Part shown: positions 54,182-62,399 of the stretch, piece after piece
Position numbering within the stretch: the first letter of the stretch is position 1
Layout of the letters: every line of letters starts with the position of its first letter
Assembly (NCBI GenBank): GCA_038317095.1
Contig: JBBQBB010000002.1
Coordinates: 1 to 64,000, forward strand
Length of the DNA: 64,000 nucleotides
Reading direction: 5' to 3'
Source: JAGXTF01 sp038317095
GTDB taxonomy: Bacteria > Bacteroidota > Bacteroidia > NS11-12g > UBA955
Made by a program: the position numbers and the translations under genes
The notes under the pieces: model-generated
What the model was told of the DNA's origin: nothing
What the model saw: only the letters and a program-made list of their open reading frames with translations
Databases searched by the model: none

Positions 54182-54200
54182 AACACGACAACCAAATACA

Positions 54201-54812
54201 ATGAACGTGCTTTCAACTGACATATCGCTTATTCGCCTTGGCGAAGAAACTGAAGCCTCAAAATTGGCAAACCTAACTCCGGAGTTAGAAATGCTCATCG
54301 AAGGCTGCCTGAAAAAAGACCGCGCGGCCCAGGAACAGTTTTATAAAAAGTTCTATGGCAAAATGATGGCAACTGCAATGCGTTATTTGGGCAACCGCGA
54401 CGATGCGATGGAAGCATTGAATCTTGGATTTTTAAAAGTATTTCAGAATCTAATGAAATACGATGGCAAAGGATCGTTTGATGGCTGGGTTTACCGCATC
54501 ATCCGCAATTCTGTGATTGATCACCTGCGCAGCAAAATCAATTACCGCAACGTAGAAGGCGCTAGCACTGAGAACCTGGAAATTGCAGTAAACGAATCGG
54601 TTACGGCCTATTTGCAAGCCCAAGATTTAATGGATATGTTGAATATATTGCCAGAAACAACCCGGCTCGTATTTAACTTATTTGCCTTGGAAGGATTTAA
54701 GCACGAGGAAATTTCTAAAATGCTCAATATTTCTGCAGGCACCAGCAAATGGCATGTTTCAGAAGCACGCCGTGTTCTCAAAAACCACATAGAAAAATTA
54801 GGCAAATCATGA
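54201..54812 (+). CDS. ECF-type RNA polymerase sigma factor
   Basis: A 203-residue sigma70-family factor with region 2 (about 45-115: YKKFYGKMMATAMRYLGNRDDAMEALNLGFLKVFQNL, FDGWVYRIIRNSVIDHLRSK) and region 4 (about 135-195: LPETTRLVFNLFALEGFKHEEISKMLNISAGTSKWHVSEARRVLK), and no regions 1 or 3, as in ECF factors. Its stop overlaps the start of the next gene by 4 bp (ATGA), which encodes the probable anti-sigma factor, so the two are made together. Confidence 0.95.
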   Translation: MNVLSTDISLIRLGEETEASKLANLTPELEMLIEGCLKKDRAAQEQFYKKFYGKMMATAMRYLGNRDDAMEALNLGFLKVFQNLMKYDGKGSFDGWVYRIIRNSVIDHLRSKINYRNVEGASTENLEIAVNESVTAYLQAQDLMDMLNILPETTRLVFNLFALEGFKHEEISKMLNISAGTSKWHVSEARRVLKNHIEKLGKS

Positions 54813-56491
54813 AAAATCAACACAACATATCGCCCGATGACCTTTTCAGGGAAAATCTGAATGGTTTTGAAGCGCAGTATGAAGAAAAAGGCTGGGAAAA
54901 AATGTCAGCCATGCTCGATAAAAGCGAAACCAAGCGCCCCTTTTTCTGGTGGTTTTACAAAAACAAAAAAAACAGTCTCATCTCATTAATAACACTCACT
55001 ATGATAATCTCAACCATAATAATAGCATTGCAATTTGTAACATCTGGTATGGATAAATCAACCCTTGCAGCCAAAGAAAAAATTCAAATAGAATCCAACA
55101 AACCTGAAAATAAAAATAAATTTTATTCTCAGTTAAAAAATATAAAAATGGCAGAACAAAATGAAACGCATGTTTCCAAAACAGCAGGTGAATCTTATTC
55201 CATACGCAGCAAAAAGGATGGCGAAATTGGAGGATCAAAAGAAAATTACGGTACAGTTTCTGCAGGGGATTTAAAGTATCAAAAACCAGCCATTTCCAAC
55301 GTAAAAAATGAAGGAGATATGCTTACAGTTTCTGAAACAAAAACAGTTGAAAATGTTGCTGAAGCCAACCCAATTTCTGCACCTGATTCCACTGAGTCTA
55401 CAGCAACCAAAACTGCCACACAAAATCCAACAACGCCTCTCAACACGACCATCTCCAAAACACTTGCCATGCCGCAATTGCCCAAGCCTAAATCTACAAT
55501 TGTATCCAAAAAGGACTATGGCAAATTTGACGGTCCATTCCGCGGCGGGTGGATAGGCATTCACTATACATCCCAGTATCCTCAAACACCTGTTTTGCAA
55601 GATAGCTGGCGCCAAAATGCAGGATTCAATTTTCAATTCATGTCCCGCAATCTTACCGGTCGTCGCGATTTCTCAGGCTATTTGGGCTTCGATTTCGGCA
55701 TGCAATTTACTGGCAGAGGCGAAAAATCAGGTATCGTTTTAGACAATAAAAACGTGGATAGTGGATTTACACGTCTGAGCAACCACAGCCTAGATTTGTT
55801 TGCCCGCGGGCATTTTGAATACGACAAATTCAGGTTGAAGCCCTACTTCAATGTATTCGCCGGTCCTCGTATTTTTTCTACCAGTCAATATACTGAGGCT
55901 TACCACCAAAGTACCCAATACGAAAACAGCAACAACACCAATGCATTTTCTAGCATGAGTTGGATGTACGGCGCTGGAGTGGGTTTAAGATATCGCTTGG
56001 GAACTTCTGTTTCCTTGGACATGCGTTATGAATTTATGCAAGGCACTGAAACCAGTTTGGTGAACATAGACAAATCAACCTTCAATGGGCTGAGTTACAA
56101 TTTAAATAAATTCAGGGTAAAACCAGCGTATACGCAGTTTAAAGTGGGCTTTTTATTCGATGTAGGTTCTGAAAAAGAAGAGCAGCACAAGGATGAATCG
56201 GAGGAAGTGACAGAATACTACCAATACGATTCTACGACCCAAACATATACCAAAGTAAATTGCCACTGTAAACAATGGACGGTTTCCGATACCAGCGGTG
56301 AAGATTCAATCATCGTTGTTAAGAAAGCTAGAAATTATTATCCTATTTACGACCCTAATTATACTCCCAACAACACTGGTGGACGCAGCGGATCTTTCCC
56401 ATCAGGAAGCGGAAGCGGAGGAAGTAGCGGAGGAAAAGGAAGTTTCCCTGGCATCAAACCAGGAGGCGGAGGAATCAAACCCAAAAGCTAA
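54809..56491 (+). CDS. Putative dual-membrane-spanning anti-sigma factor (Dma-like)
   Basis: A 560-residue protein with a short cytoplasmic N terminus (1-52, DDLFRENLNGFEAQYEEKGWEKMSAMLD), one transmembrane helix (about 55-77), a 165-residue Ser/Thr/Lys/Glu-rich linker (about 80-245) without a folded look, and then a beta-barrel-like domain (about 245-452, with RGGWIGIHY, SGYLGFDFGMQF, LKPYFNVFAGPRIF, YGAGVGLRYRLG, VSLDMRYEFMQG, FKVGFLFDVG). A last 108 residues hold an acidic stretch, CHC (485-487) and a Gly/Ser/Pro-rich tail. This order is that of the dual-membrane-spanning anti-sigma factors described in Bacteroides. It is coupled to the sigma gene by an ATGA overlap. Confidence 0.75.
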   Translation: MKNQHNISPDDLFRENLNGFEAQYEEKGWEKMSAMLDKSETKRPFFWWFYKNKKNSLISLITLTMIISTIIIALQFVTSGMDKSTLAAKEKIQIESNKPENKNKFYSQLKNIKMAEQNETHVSKTAGESYSIRSKKDGEIGGSKENYGTVSAGDLKYQKPAISNVKNEGDMLTVSETKTVENVAEANPISAPDSTESTATKTATQNPTTPLNTTISKTLAMPQLPKPKSTIVSKKDYGKFDGPFRGGWIGIHYTSQYPQTPVLQDSWRQNAGFNFQFMSRNLTGRRDFSGYLGFDFGMQFTGRGEKSGIVLDNKNVDSGFTRLSNHSLDLFARGHFEYDKFRLKPYFNVFAGPRIFSTSQYTEAYHQSTQYENSNNTNAFSSMSWMYGAGVGLRYRLGTSVSLDMRYEFMQGTETSLVNIDKSTFNGLSYNLNKFRVKPAYTQFKVGFLFDVGSEKEEQHKDESEEVTEYYQYDSTTQTYTKVNCHCKQWTVSDTSGEDSIIVVKKARNYYPIYDPNYTPNNTGGRSGSFPSGSGSGGSSGGKGSFPGIKPGGGGIKPKS

Positions 56492-56520
56492 AATTGATTT
56501 CATTTCCTGTTCTAAAATTG

Positions 56521-56550
56521 AAAATGCCGATGATTCATCGGCATTTTTTT
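56521..56550 (+). terminator. Intrinsic terminator of the sigma / anti-sigma operon
   Basis: A perfect 12-bp stem (AAAATGCCGATG at 56521-56532 and CATCGGCATTTT at 56536-56547) followed by T residues; the loop is ATT. Confidence 0.9.
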
Positions 56551-56703
56551 ATTGTTATTTATATGAATGAAAAAATAGGGTAATTCTTTGGCAATTGAAT
56601 ATTACGCTAAAATTTTAACTGAAACACATTTTAATTATTGCTAACAACTTCAATCTAGGCTGCAAATGTTGCAACCCGGGCTGTCCCCTTAGAGAAAAAA
56701 TTT

Positions 56704-56746
56704 CGCCCCGCCCCGCCCCGCCGCGGCGGGGGCGGGGGCGGGGGCG
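56704..56746. repeat. GC-only C-rich/G-rich hairpin element
   Basis: About 43 bases made almost only of G and C: three CCCCG units (56706-56720), a CCGCGG centre, then three runs of five G (56728-56732, 56734-56738, 56740-56744). The two halves can pair, and the G-rich half could form a G-quadruplex. It is unlike the AT-rich surroundings. Confidence 0.7.
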
Positions 56747-56810
56747 TGGCAAACAAAATGAAGGATTTGCGCAGTGGCAGGAATTGTGCATTGGCTTTGG
56801 CAAGCTAAGT

Positions 56811-56875
56811 CGCTGCCAGTTTTTACTAGTAAACCCGCTGTTTACCGCTAAACCCCGTTGGTAAAAACCTCAGCG
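56811..56875. repeat. Imperfect inverted repeat in the intergenic region
   Basis: The arm at 56811-56826 and the arm at 56860-56875 are complementary except for small mismatches (CGCTG and GTTTTTAC against GTAAAAAC and CAGCG). The 33-bp centre holds AAACCC/GTTT-like repeats. The rest of 56551-57175 shows no gene. Confidence 0.5.
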
Positions 56876-57175
56876 AGTTGGCGAAATGCCAAAAGGTACA
56901 AACAAGTTTTTTTTGGAAATGCATCTTGACCTAACCGATTGCGATGTATACCTTTCGTTTATTAAGATGAAAGTATGTATCTAGATATTTATTGAGTTTT
57001 GGTGTGAATTTTCATTGCTTCAACCTTTCTCCATTTGAGAATAGAAAAGGGCAAAGAAAGCCCCGGGTGTGAAGATCCACGAATTTGTTTTAAGTAACTA
57101 AATAAACTATTTGTTAAACTGAATCTAATTTAACATTGATTTTGCAACACAGCCAACGCTATTTAAAACTTTCAT

Positions 57176-57205
57176 TTTGCGATTTCAACTATGTTGTTAT
57201 ATTTG
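57176..57205 (+). promoter_or_regulatory. Promoter of folA
   Basis: TTTG (57176-57179), 18 nt, TATATTTG (57198-57205), then CCGC and the folA ATG. Both elements and the spacing fit the Bacteroidota consensus best in this window, and the 4-nt gap to ATG predicts a leaderless mRNA. Confidence 0.75.
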
Positions 57206-57209
57206 CCGC

Positions 57210-57716
57210 ATGCCACTTCAAATATCTTTAATCGCAGCCGTAGGTGAAAATCTAGAATTGGGCAGCAAAAATCAACTTCTTTGGCACTTGCCTGATGATT
57301 TTGCCTGGTTTGTAGAACAAACAAAAGAACGTACTTTGATTATGGGTAGAAAAACGATGGAAAGTTTAGGTAAACCCTTAAAAAATCGAAGAAACATTGT
57401 GGTTTCGCGCACACAATCCACAGTACCCGAAGGTTTTGAACTTTGTCGGTCTTTGGAAGAAGCTTTGGAAGAAGCTAAAAAAACAGAAGCACTTGAAATT
57501 TTCATCATTGGTGGCGGAGAAATTTATCGCCAAAGTTTAGATTTTGCAACCCGATTGTACATCACCCGTGTGCATGCCGAATTTCCGAAAGCAGACACGT
57601 TTTTCCCCGTGTGGGATGCAAGTTGGGATGTTACCTATTTTAGACACCATCCTGCGGATGTAAAACACATGTATAGTTTCGATTTTATTATTTTGAAAAA
57701 GAAATCCCCGCAATAA
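57210..57716 (+). CDS. folA: Dihydrofolate reductase
   Basis: Reduces dihydrofolate to tetrahydrofolate with NADPH. The 168-residue protein shows ISLIAAVGENLELGSKNQLLWHLPDDF (active-site loop and the catalytic acidic residue), MGRKTMESLGKPL and FIIGGGEIYRQ, all family hallmarks, at the normal length. The ATG at 57210 lies directly after the promoter, so the in-frame ATG at 57177 is rejected: it lies inside the promoter. The next gene begins 3 nt downstream. Confidence 0.96.
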   Translation: MPLQISLIAAVGENLELGSKNQLLWHLPDDFAWFVEQTKERTLIMGRKTMESLGKPLKNRRNIVVSRTQSTVPEGFELCRSLEEALEEAKKTEALEIFIIGGGEIYRQSLDFATRLYITRVHAEFPKADTFFPVWDASWDVTYFRHHPADVKHMYSFDFIILKKKSPQ

Positions 57717-57718
57717 TT

Positions 57719-59080
57719 TTGCGTACTTTAATTTATATTTTACTCGTTTTTACTGCATTGGATTTAAAATCTCAGGATTCGGTATTTCATATTCAAGCAT
57801 TTAAATTAGTTGGCAATGTAAAGACAAAAGAAACCGTAATTTTAAGAGAACTCGGAAAAAATATAGGGGATACCGTTCAAAATTTAATTCCAACGGCCAT
57901 TGTTTGGCAAAAACGAATTTCTGGTCTTGTATTATTTAACTATACACATGTAGAGTTGAAAAGGGATACAGTTTTTATAGAAGTCGTGGAAAGGATTTAT
58001 ATTTGGGGTTTACCAAAATTAAGCTGGGCTGACCGTAACTTTAGCGTTTGGTGGCAAACCAAAGACCTCAGGCGTTTGGTTTACGGTGGTACTTTGTTTT
58101 TCAATAATATTAAGGGAGAAAACCAAGATCTGGTTGTTACATTATTAAATGGTTATAACAGGTTTGCCGAGTTAACGTATCTTTACCCTTTTGCGTTTCA
58201 CAACCATGGATACGCTTTTACAGGAAAAGCAGGTTATTGGACAAACCATGAATTGTGGAGCAAAACAATAAACAATAAACTTCAATTTACTAAAACTTTA
58301 GATAGAATTGCACAACAAAATGCATATTTAAGGTTGATTTTAAAAAAACGTTTAAATTATTTCAACAGAATGGAATACACTACTTCAACCTCTTGGATAT
58401 CTATTAATCCAAACGCAATGCTGCAAAACAATTCGTATTTGGCATTTGGTAACAAACAATACCAAACAGATTTGCAATTTGAATTTATTAGGGATACTCG
58501 AAACCAACGCGATTATCCTACACAAGGAATGTTGCTTAGAGCAGGTATTAAAAACACATTAATAGGTTGGGGTAAATTAGCACAATTTAATTTCACCCCT
58601 TTTATCAGAGCTTCTCGGTTTTTTGCATTGAACAAGAACAATTCATTGGCAACCGGGATTTATTCAAGGTATACATTCGCTAGTAATTTACCCTATATGT
58701 TGTCCAGGCAATTGGGGTATCAAACAGATTATGTGCGTGGTTATGAACCTTATGTAGCTGATGGACGAGGCTTTGTTTTGGGTAAACTTGCATTCAGACA
58801 TGCTTTGGTGAACAATAAACTTTTGAATTTCGGCAACAAGAAACCTCTAAAAAATTACAAAAAAGTACCTTTTAGCCTTTGGTTTAATATCTTTGCAGAT
58901 GCAGGTAAGGTTATTACGCCTACTACTGAAGCCTCCAATTCTTTAAACCAGATATGGCAATACGGAACTGGAACCGGATTAGATGTAATAGCATGGTATA
59001 GCGCCATGGTGCGAATTGAATACACTTTCAACGCTATGGGAAATGGAACTTTTAATATCGCGTTTTTAAATGCATTCTAA
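57719..59080 (+). CDS. Omp85/BamA-TamA-like outer-membrane protein with one POTRA domain
   Basis: A 453-residue protein with a signal peptide (TLIYILLVFTALDLKS), one POTRA-like domain (about 20-95, FKLVGNVKTKETVILRELGKNIGD and TVFIEVVER) and a 16-strand barrel-like C-terminal part. The VRGYEP motif and the D-R-QRDYPTQGMLL segment are hallmarks of the Omp85 (surface antigen) superfamily. It is shorter than BamA and so may belong to the TamA/accessory group. It starts at TTG; no in-frame ATG is nearby. A TAATTTTG sequence overlaps the start but is probably coincidental. It lies 2 nt after folA and 3 nt before nadK. Confidence 0.85.
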   Translation: MRTLIYILLVFTALDLKSQDSVFHIQAFKLVGNVKTKETVILRELGKNIGDTVQNLIPTAIVWQKRISGLVLFNYTHVELKRDTVFIEVVERIYIWGLPKLSWADRNFSVWWQTKDLRRLVYGGTLFFNNIKGENQDLVVTLLNGYNRFAELTYLYPFAFHNHGYAFTGKAGYWTNHELWSKTINNKLQFTKTLDRIAQQNAYLRLILKKRLNYFNRMEYTTSTSWISINPNAMLQNNSYLAFGNKQYQTDLQFEFIRDTRNQRDYPTQGMLLRAGIKNTLIGWGKLAQFNFTPFIRASRFFALNKNNSLATGIYSRYTFASNLPYMLSRQLGYQTDYVRGYEPYVADGRGFVLGKLAFRHALVNNKLLNFGNKKPLKNYKKVPFSLWFNIFADAGKVITPTTEASNSLNQIWQYGTGTGLDVIAWYSAMVRIEYTFNAMGNGTFNIAFLNAF

Positions 59081-59083
59081 AAA

Positions 59084-59962
59084 ATGAAAATAGGAATTTA
59101 TGCCAAATCGGTTCGCGACAACAAACACGAAATTGGATTTTCGATGCTGTGCAATGCCCTAGCCGAGCAAGGCCACGAAATTTTTTGCACACAGTCGCTG
59201 GTCGATTATATTCATATCCACCTGTCACCAAATTTTCCCGTAAAAGCTTTTGATTTTGTAGATGCCAAAGATCCCTGGCTAGATGCACTTATTTGTGTAG
59301 GTGGCGATGGTACTTTGCTCGAAACTTTGTCGCTGGTTAGAGACAGCAATGTGCCTGTTTTAGGTTTAAATACGGGTAGACTTGGGTTTTTGGCTGGAAT
59401 GTCCGTGGACGGCATTGGGAAAGCGATTGGCGATATTCAAAAAGGCAATTTTACGATTGAAAGCAGAAGCCTTTTGCATTTGGAAACTTCTGTACCCGTT
59501 TTCGATTACAATTTTGGTCTGAATGATTTTGTAATTCATAAAAAGGAAACTTCTAGTATGATTGTGGTGCATACTTACCTCAACGGCGAATTTTTAAATT
59601 CCTATTGGAGTGATGGATTGATTGTTAGCACACCTACAGGATCTACAGGTTATTCATTAAGTTGCGGTGGCCCAATCATTTTTCCAAAGTCAGATACTTT
59701 TGCCATTACGCCCATTGCACCGCATAATTTAAATGTGAGGCCAGTTGTGGTTTCAGACAATGTGGTCATTTCTTTTGAAATTGAAGGTCGTGCCAGCAGT
59801 TACCTTACCAGTTTGGATGCCCGAAGCAATGCCATTGCTGGGAACGTGCAAATGGCGGTGCGGAAGGCAGATCATGCGCTGCAATTGATTCGCTTGCCAG
59901 AAGACAATTATATGGACACCCTGCGCAACAAACTCAATTGGGGTTTTGATCGCAGAAATTAA
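59084..59962 (+). CDS. nadK: NAD kinase
   Basis: Phosphorylates NAD to NADP. The 292-residue protein has the GGDGTLLETL nucleotide-binding motif near residue 72, GLNTGRLGFL, and TPTGSTGYSLSCGGPI, the three family signatures, at the usual length. It follows the Omp85 gene by 3 nt and precedes the exported phosphodiesterase-type protein by 10 nt, suggesting one transcript from folA onward. DHFR (NADPH user) and NAD kinase being neighbours is suggestive but not proof of shared regulation. Confidence 0.96.
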   Translation: MKIGIYAKSVRDNKHEIGFSMLCNALAEQGHEIFCTQSLVDYIHIHLSPNFPVKAFDFVDAKDPWLDALICVGGDGTLLETLSLVRDSNVPVLGLNTGRLGFLAGMSVDGIGKAIGDIQKGNFTIESRSLLHLETSVPVFDYNFGLNDFVIHKKETSSMIVVHTYLNGEFLNSYWSDGLIVSTPTGSTGYSLSCGGPIIFPKSDTFAITPIAPHNLNVRPVVVSDNVVISFEIEGRASSYLTSLDARSNAIAGNVQMAVRKADHALQLIRLPEDNYMDTLRNKLNWGFDRRN

Positions 59963-59972
59963 ATAACCTTTC

Positions 59973-61103
59973 ATGAAAAATTGTTTCACTTTGATTACCC
60001 TCCTTTTATTTTTGATAGTAGGGAAAATTCAAGCGCAGCCCGTTCCAAAAATAGGCACGGATTTTCATTTGGAAATTGCCAATTGGAATATAGAGTGGTT
60101 CGGAAGCACCTCTTACGGACCTTCGGATGAAGTTTTACAGAAAAAGAATGTGTTGTCTGTGCTAAAAAATACAGATTTGGATATTTGGGGATTGTGTGAA
60201 GTTTCTAGCGCTTCTGCTTGGGATTCGCTTAAGGCCAATATGCCTGAATATGGAGGTATAATTTCCACTTGGAGCCAAACACAAAAAACCGCCATTCTCT
60301 ATAAAAAAAGCACATGCAAACTTTTAAAATCCGGTAACATTCTCACAACTTATTCCAAGGAATTTGCCAACGGAAGGACACCTCTACAAGCAACAATTGT
60401 ATATGCAAATAATTCCTTTGCAGATACAATTGTATTGATACAAATCCATTTGAAAGCCAATGTAGGTGTGGATACTGCGAAACTCAATTCCTTAAACAAC
60501 CGAAAAAGCAGCGCTGCATTGCTTAAAGGGTATTTAGATACGTTTGCAATAAACAAAAAGGTAATTGTATTGGGCGATTGGAACGATGACCTAGATGTAA
60601 GCGTGTATAACAATTTAAAAACGCCATTTGATACTTTGTTGAAAGACGTTTCACGCTATTTTTTTGCAACAGAAGCTTTGACTAAATCGGGGCAGCAAAG
60701 CACTGCATCTTATCCCAATATGATTGACCACCAATGCATGAATTTGGTCATGAAAAAAGGTTTTATGAAAGATTCTTGCCGGTTAATGAAGGCCAATACT
60801 TGGATCACAAGTTATGCTACCAATACTTCAGATCATTTTCCAGTGTATTCCGTTTTCGATTTTCATAATTTGTATGTACAACAATTGCGAAAAGAACCCA
60901 ATTTGTTTTATGACAACGGCGAAAATATTGTTTGCAAAACACCCAGTTCTGGAGCTATGTTCACAGTATTTAATGCAGCAGGAACTCTCATTTGGGAAGG
61001 CAAAAATTTGAATCAATGGGTTGTCTCTCAACCAGGATTGTTTGTGATCCATATGCGCACCTCCACTGAAACATTTGCCCAAAAAATAGAAATTATTCGT
61101 TAA
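59973..61103 (+). CDS. Secreted endonuclease/exonuclease/phosphatase-family protein with type A T9SS domain
   Basis: A 376-residue exported protein: signal peptide to KIQAQ (residue 22), then the EEP fold (about 30-290) with NWNIEW, the metal glutamate in IWGLCEVSS, the GDWNDD motif near residue 200, and SDHFPVYS with the catalytic histidine near residue 285. The last part (VFNAAGTLIWEG, QPGLFVIHMR) is a type A sorting domain. Nuclease or phosphatase activity at the surface, for example for phosphate or DNA scavenging, is plausible but not shown. Confidence 0.88.
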   Translation: MKNCFTLITLLLFLIVGKIQAQPVPKIGTDFHLEIANWNIEWFGSTSYGPSDEVLQKKNVLSVLKNTDLDIWGLCEVSSASAWDSLKANMPEYGGIISTWSQTQKTAILYKKSTCKLLKSGNILTTYSKEFANGRTPLQATIVYANNSFADTIVLIQIHLKANVGVDTAKLNSLNNRKSSAALLKGYLDTFAINKKVIVLGDWNDDLDVSVYNNLKTPFDTLLKDVSRYFFATEALTKSGQQSTASYPNMIDHQCMNLVMKKGFMKDSCRLMKANTWITSYATNTSDHFPVYSVFDFHNLYVQQLRKEPNLFYDNGENIVCKTPSSGAMFTVFNAAGTLIWEGKNLNQWVVSQPGLFVIHMRTSTETFAQKIEIIR

Positions 61104-61107
61104 AATT

Positions 61108-62202
61108 ATGTACCTGAAGCATTGGAAAAAATTAATTTGGATACCCATTTTTTTATTATTAGGATACGGCATTTGGTTTGTGTTAAAATTACGTATTTAT
61201 GATATTAAGGTTTCCGCAAAACCGCTAACCAACGAAATTTGGGAGGCAGGTTGGGTAAGGTTAAAAGGCAATTCTACGGTGCAGTTTCCTACCCAAATTT
61301 TGGGAGAAAAATCAGATAGTATTGGCTGGCCTTTGGGAATTAATATAATCTCTAAATCTGATGCAGATACTGGCAATTTTACTTTGTCTTGGCCTCAAAA
61401 CACGCTGCCTTTGCAAGTTGTTAAAATCTGGAAGGATGGATTTGCCTACGCCAAAGTATTAAGATACCAAATTGCGAATACTTATGATACTGTATTTGCC
61501 TGGGATGAAAATTACAATTTGTTTTTGCGCATGGACAATCCAAATGACAAAACAAGACAAAGCGAAATCTACAAGGAAAATTTCGACGAAAACAATATTG
61601 TTTTAACCTTAGAGAAACCCAATCCAATAAAAATAGTAGCCTTATGGGAAAATTATTTAATCAAAGGGGAAACAGATGGCAAAGTGGTAAAAATTACGGT
61701 GCCACGTGCGGCAACAAAAATTGGAAAAAGCCTTATCAGGGTATGGGTTTGCGACAGCACTTCGGCAAGTAGAACCTGCGAAATACCCTTGAATTATGGA
61801 ATTATTCAAACCAAGATGAAACCCATACCAAAGAAACATTGGAGCAGGGAAAGTGGCAATTTAAGTTTGTTTTATTCGGTGGTAAATTTGAATTCTGGAA
61901 TTGGTGCTATGCAAGATTTTATAGCTAAAATGGAAACCCTTTTGCAAGACGAAAATTACGTACCTGTAATTGTACACGGAGATATGCGCGGCATGCATGT
62001 GCAGGAAAATGTAAATGCCATTGTTTGCAGTTATTTTGGTAAAAAAATAGTATGTGTTTTCAATGCCAATGCAGATTACAAAAACATTGTTTTGCCCATT
62101 AAAGGCGATTTGAAACACAGCAGCAATGGAAATGTTTTCAAACAAAAGGGCAACAATCTTTTGTTTGCGTTAAAAGGAAAAAGTTGGGAGATATTGTATT
62201 GA
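61108..62202 (+). CDS. Membrane-anchored protein of unknown function
   Basis: A 364-residue protein with an N-terminal transmembrane helix (LIWIPIFLLLGYGIWFVL, residues about 9-27) and a large extracytoplasmic part made of beta strands. The C-terminal 110 residues (SLFYSVVNLNSGIGAMQ, AIVCSYFGKKIVCVFNANADYKNIVLPIKGDL, LKGKSWEILY) resemble the C-terminal beta domain of amylase-type glycosidases, but the TIM barrel is absent. The middle is not recognised. It begins 4 nt after the EEP gene, so it may share its transcript. Function unknown. Confidence 0.7.
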   Translation: MYLKHWKKLIWIPIFLLLGYGIWFVLKLRIYDIKVSAKPLTNEIWEAGWVRLKGNSTVQFPTQILGEKSDSIGWPLGINIISKSDADTGNFTLSWPQNTLPLQVVKIWKDGFAYAKVLRYQIANTYDTVFAWDENYNLFLRMDNPNDKTRQSEIYKENFDENNIVLTLEKPNPIKIVALWENYLIKGETDGKVVKITVPRAATKIGKSLIRVWVCDSTSASRTCEIPLNYGIIQTKMKPIPKKHWSRESGNLSLFYSVVNLNSGIGAMQDFIAKMETLLQDENYVPVIVHGDMRGMHVQENVNAIVCSYFGKKIVCVFNANADYKNIVLPIKGDLKHSSNGNVFKQKGNNLLFALKGKSWEILY

Positions 62203-62399
62203 ACGCATATCTGCGGCACCTGATTTAACGAATGATTGGTCTCAGTTTGCTTTTAAGTTTTAAACAATGCAGGATTCAAGTTAGCAAACAAAAGACCAAC
62301 CACGAGAGCCATGCTAGTTTGACTGTTTTTGTGAACCCAAGTATTAATTATCTCCACCGTTTGAATAATGATTGATTCTTGCCTAAATTGCACCCTCAC

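Noticed and set aside
56704..56875. Integron attC site
   Set aside because: No RYYYAAC/GTTRRRY core pair, and no integrase gene.
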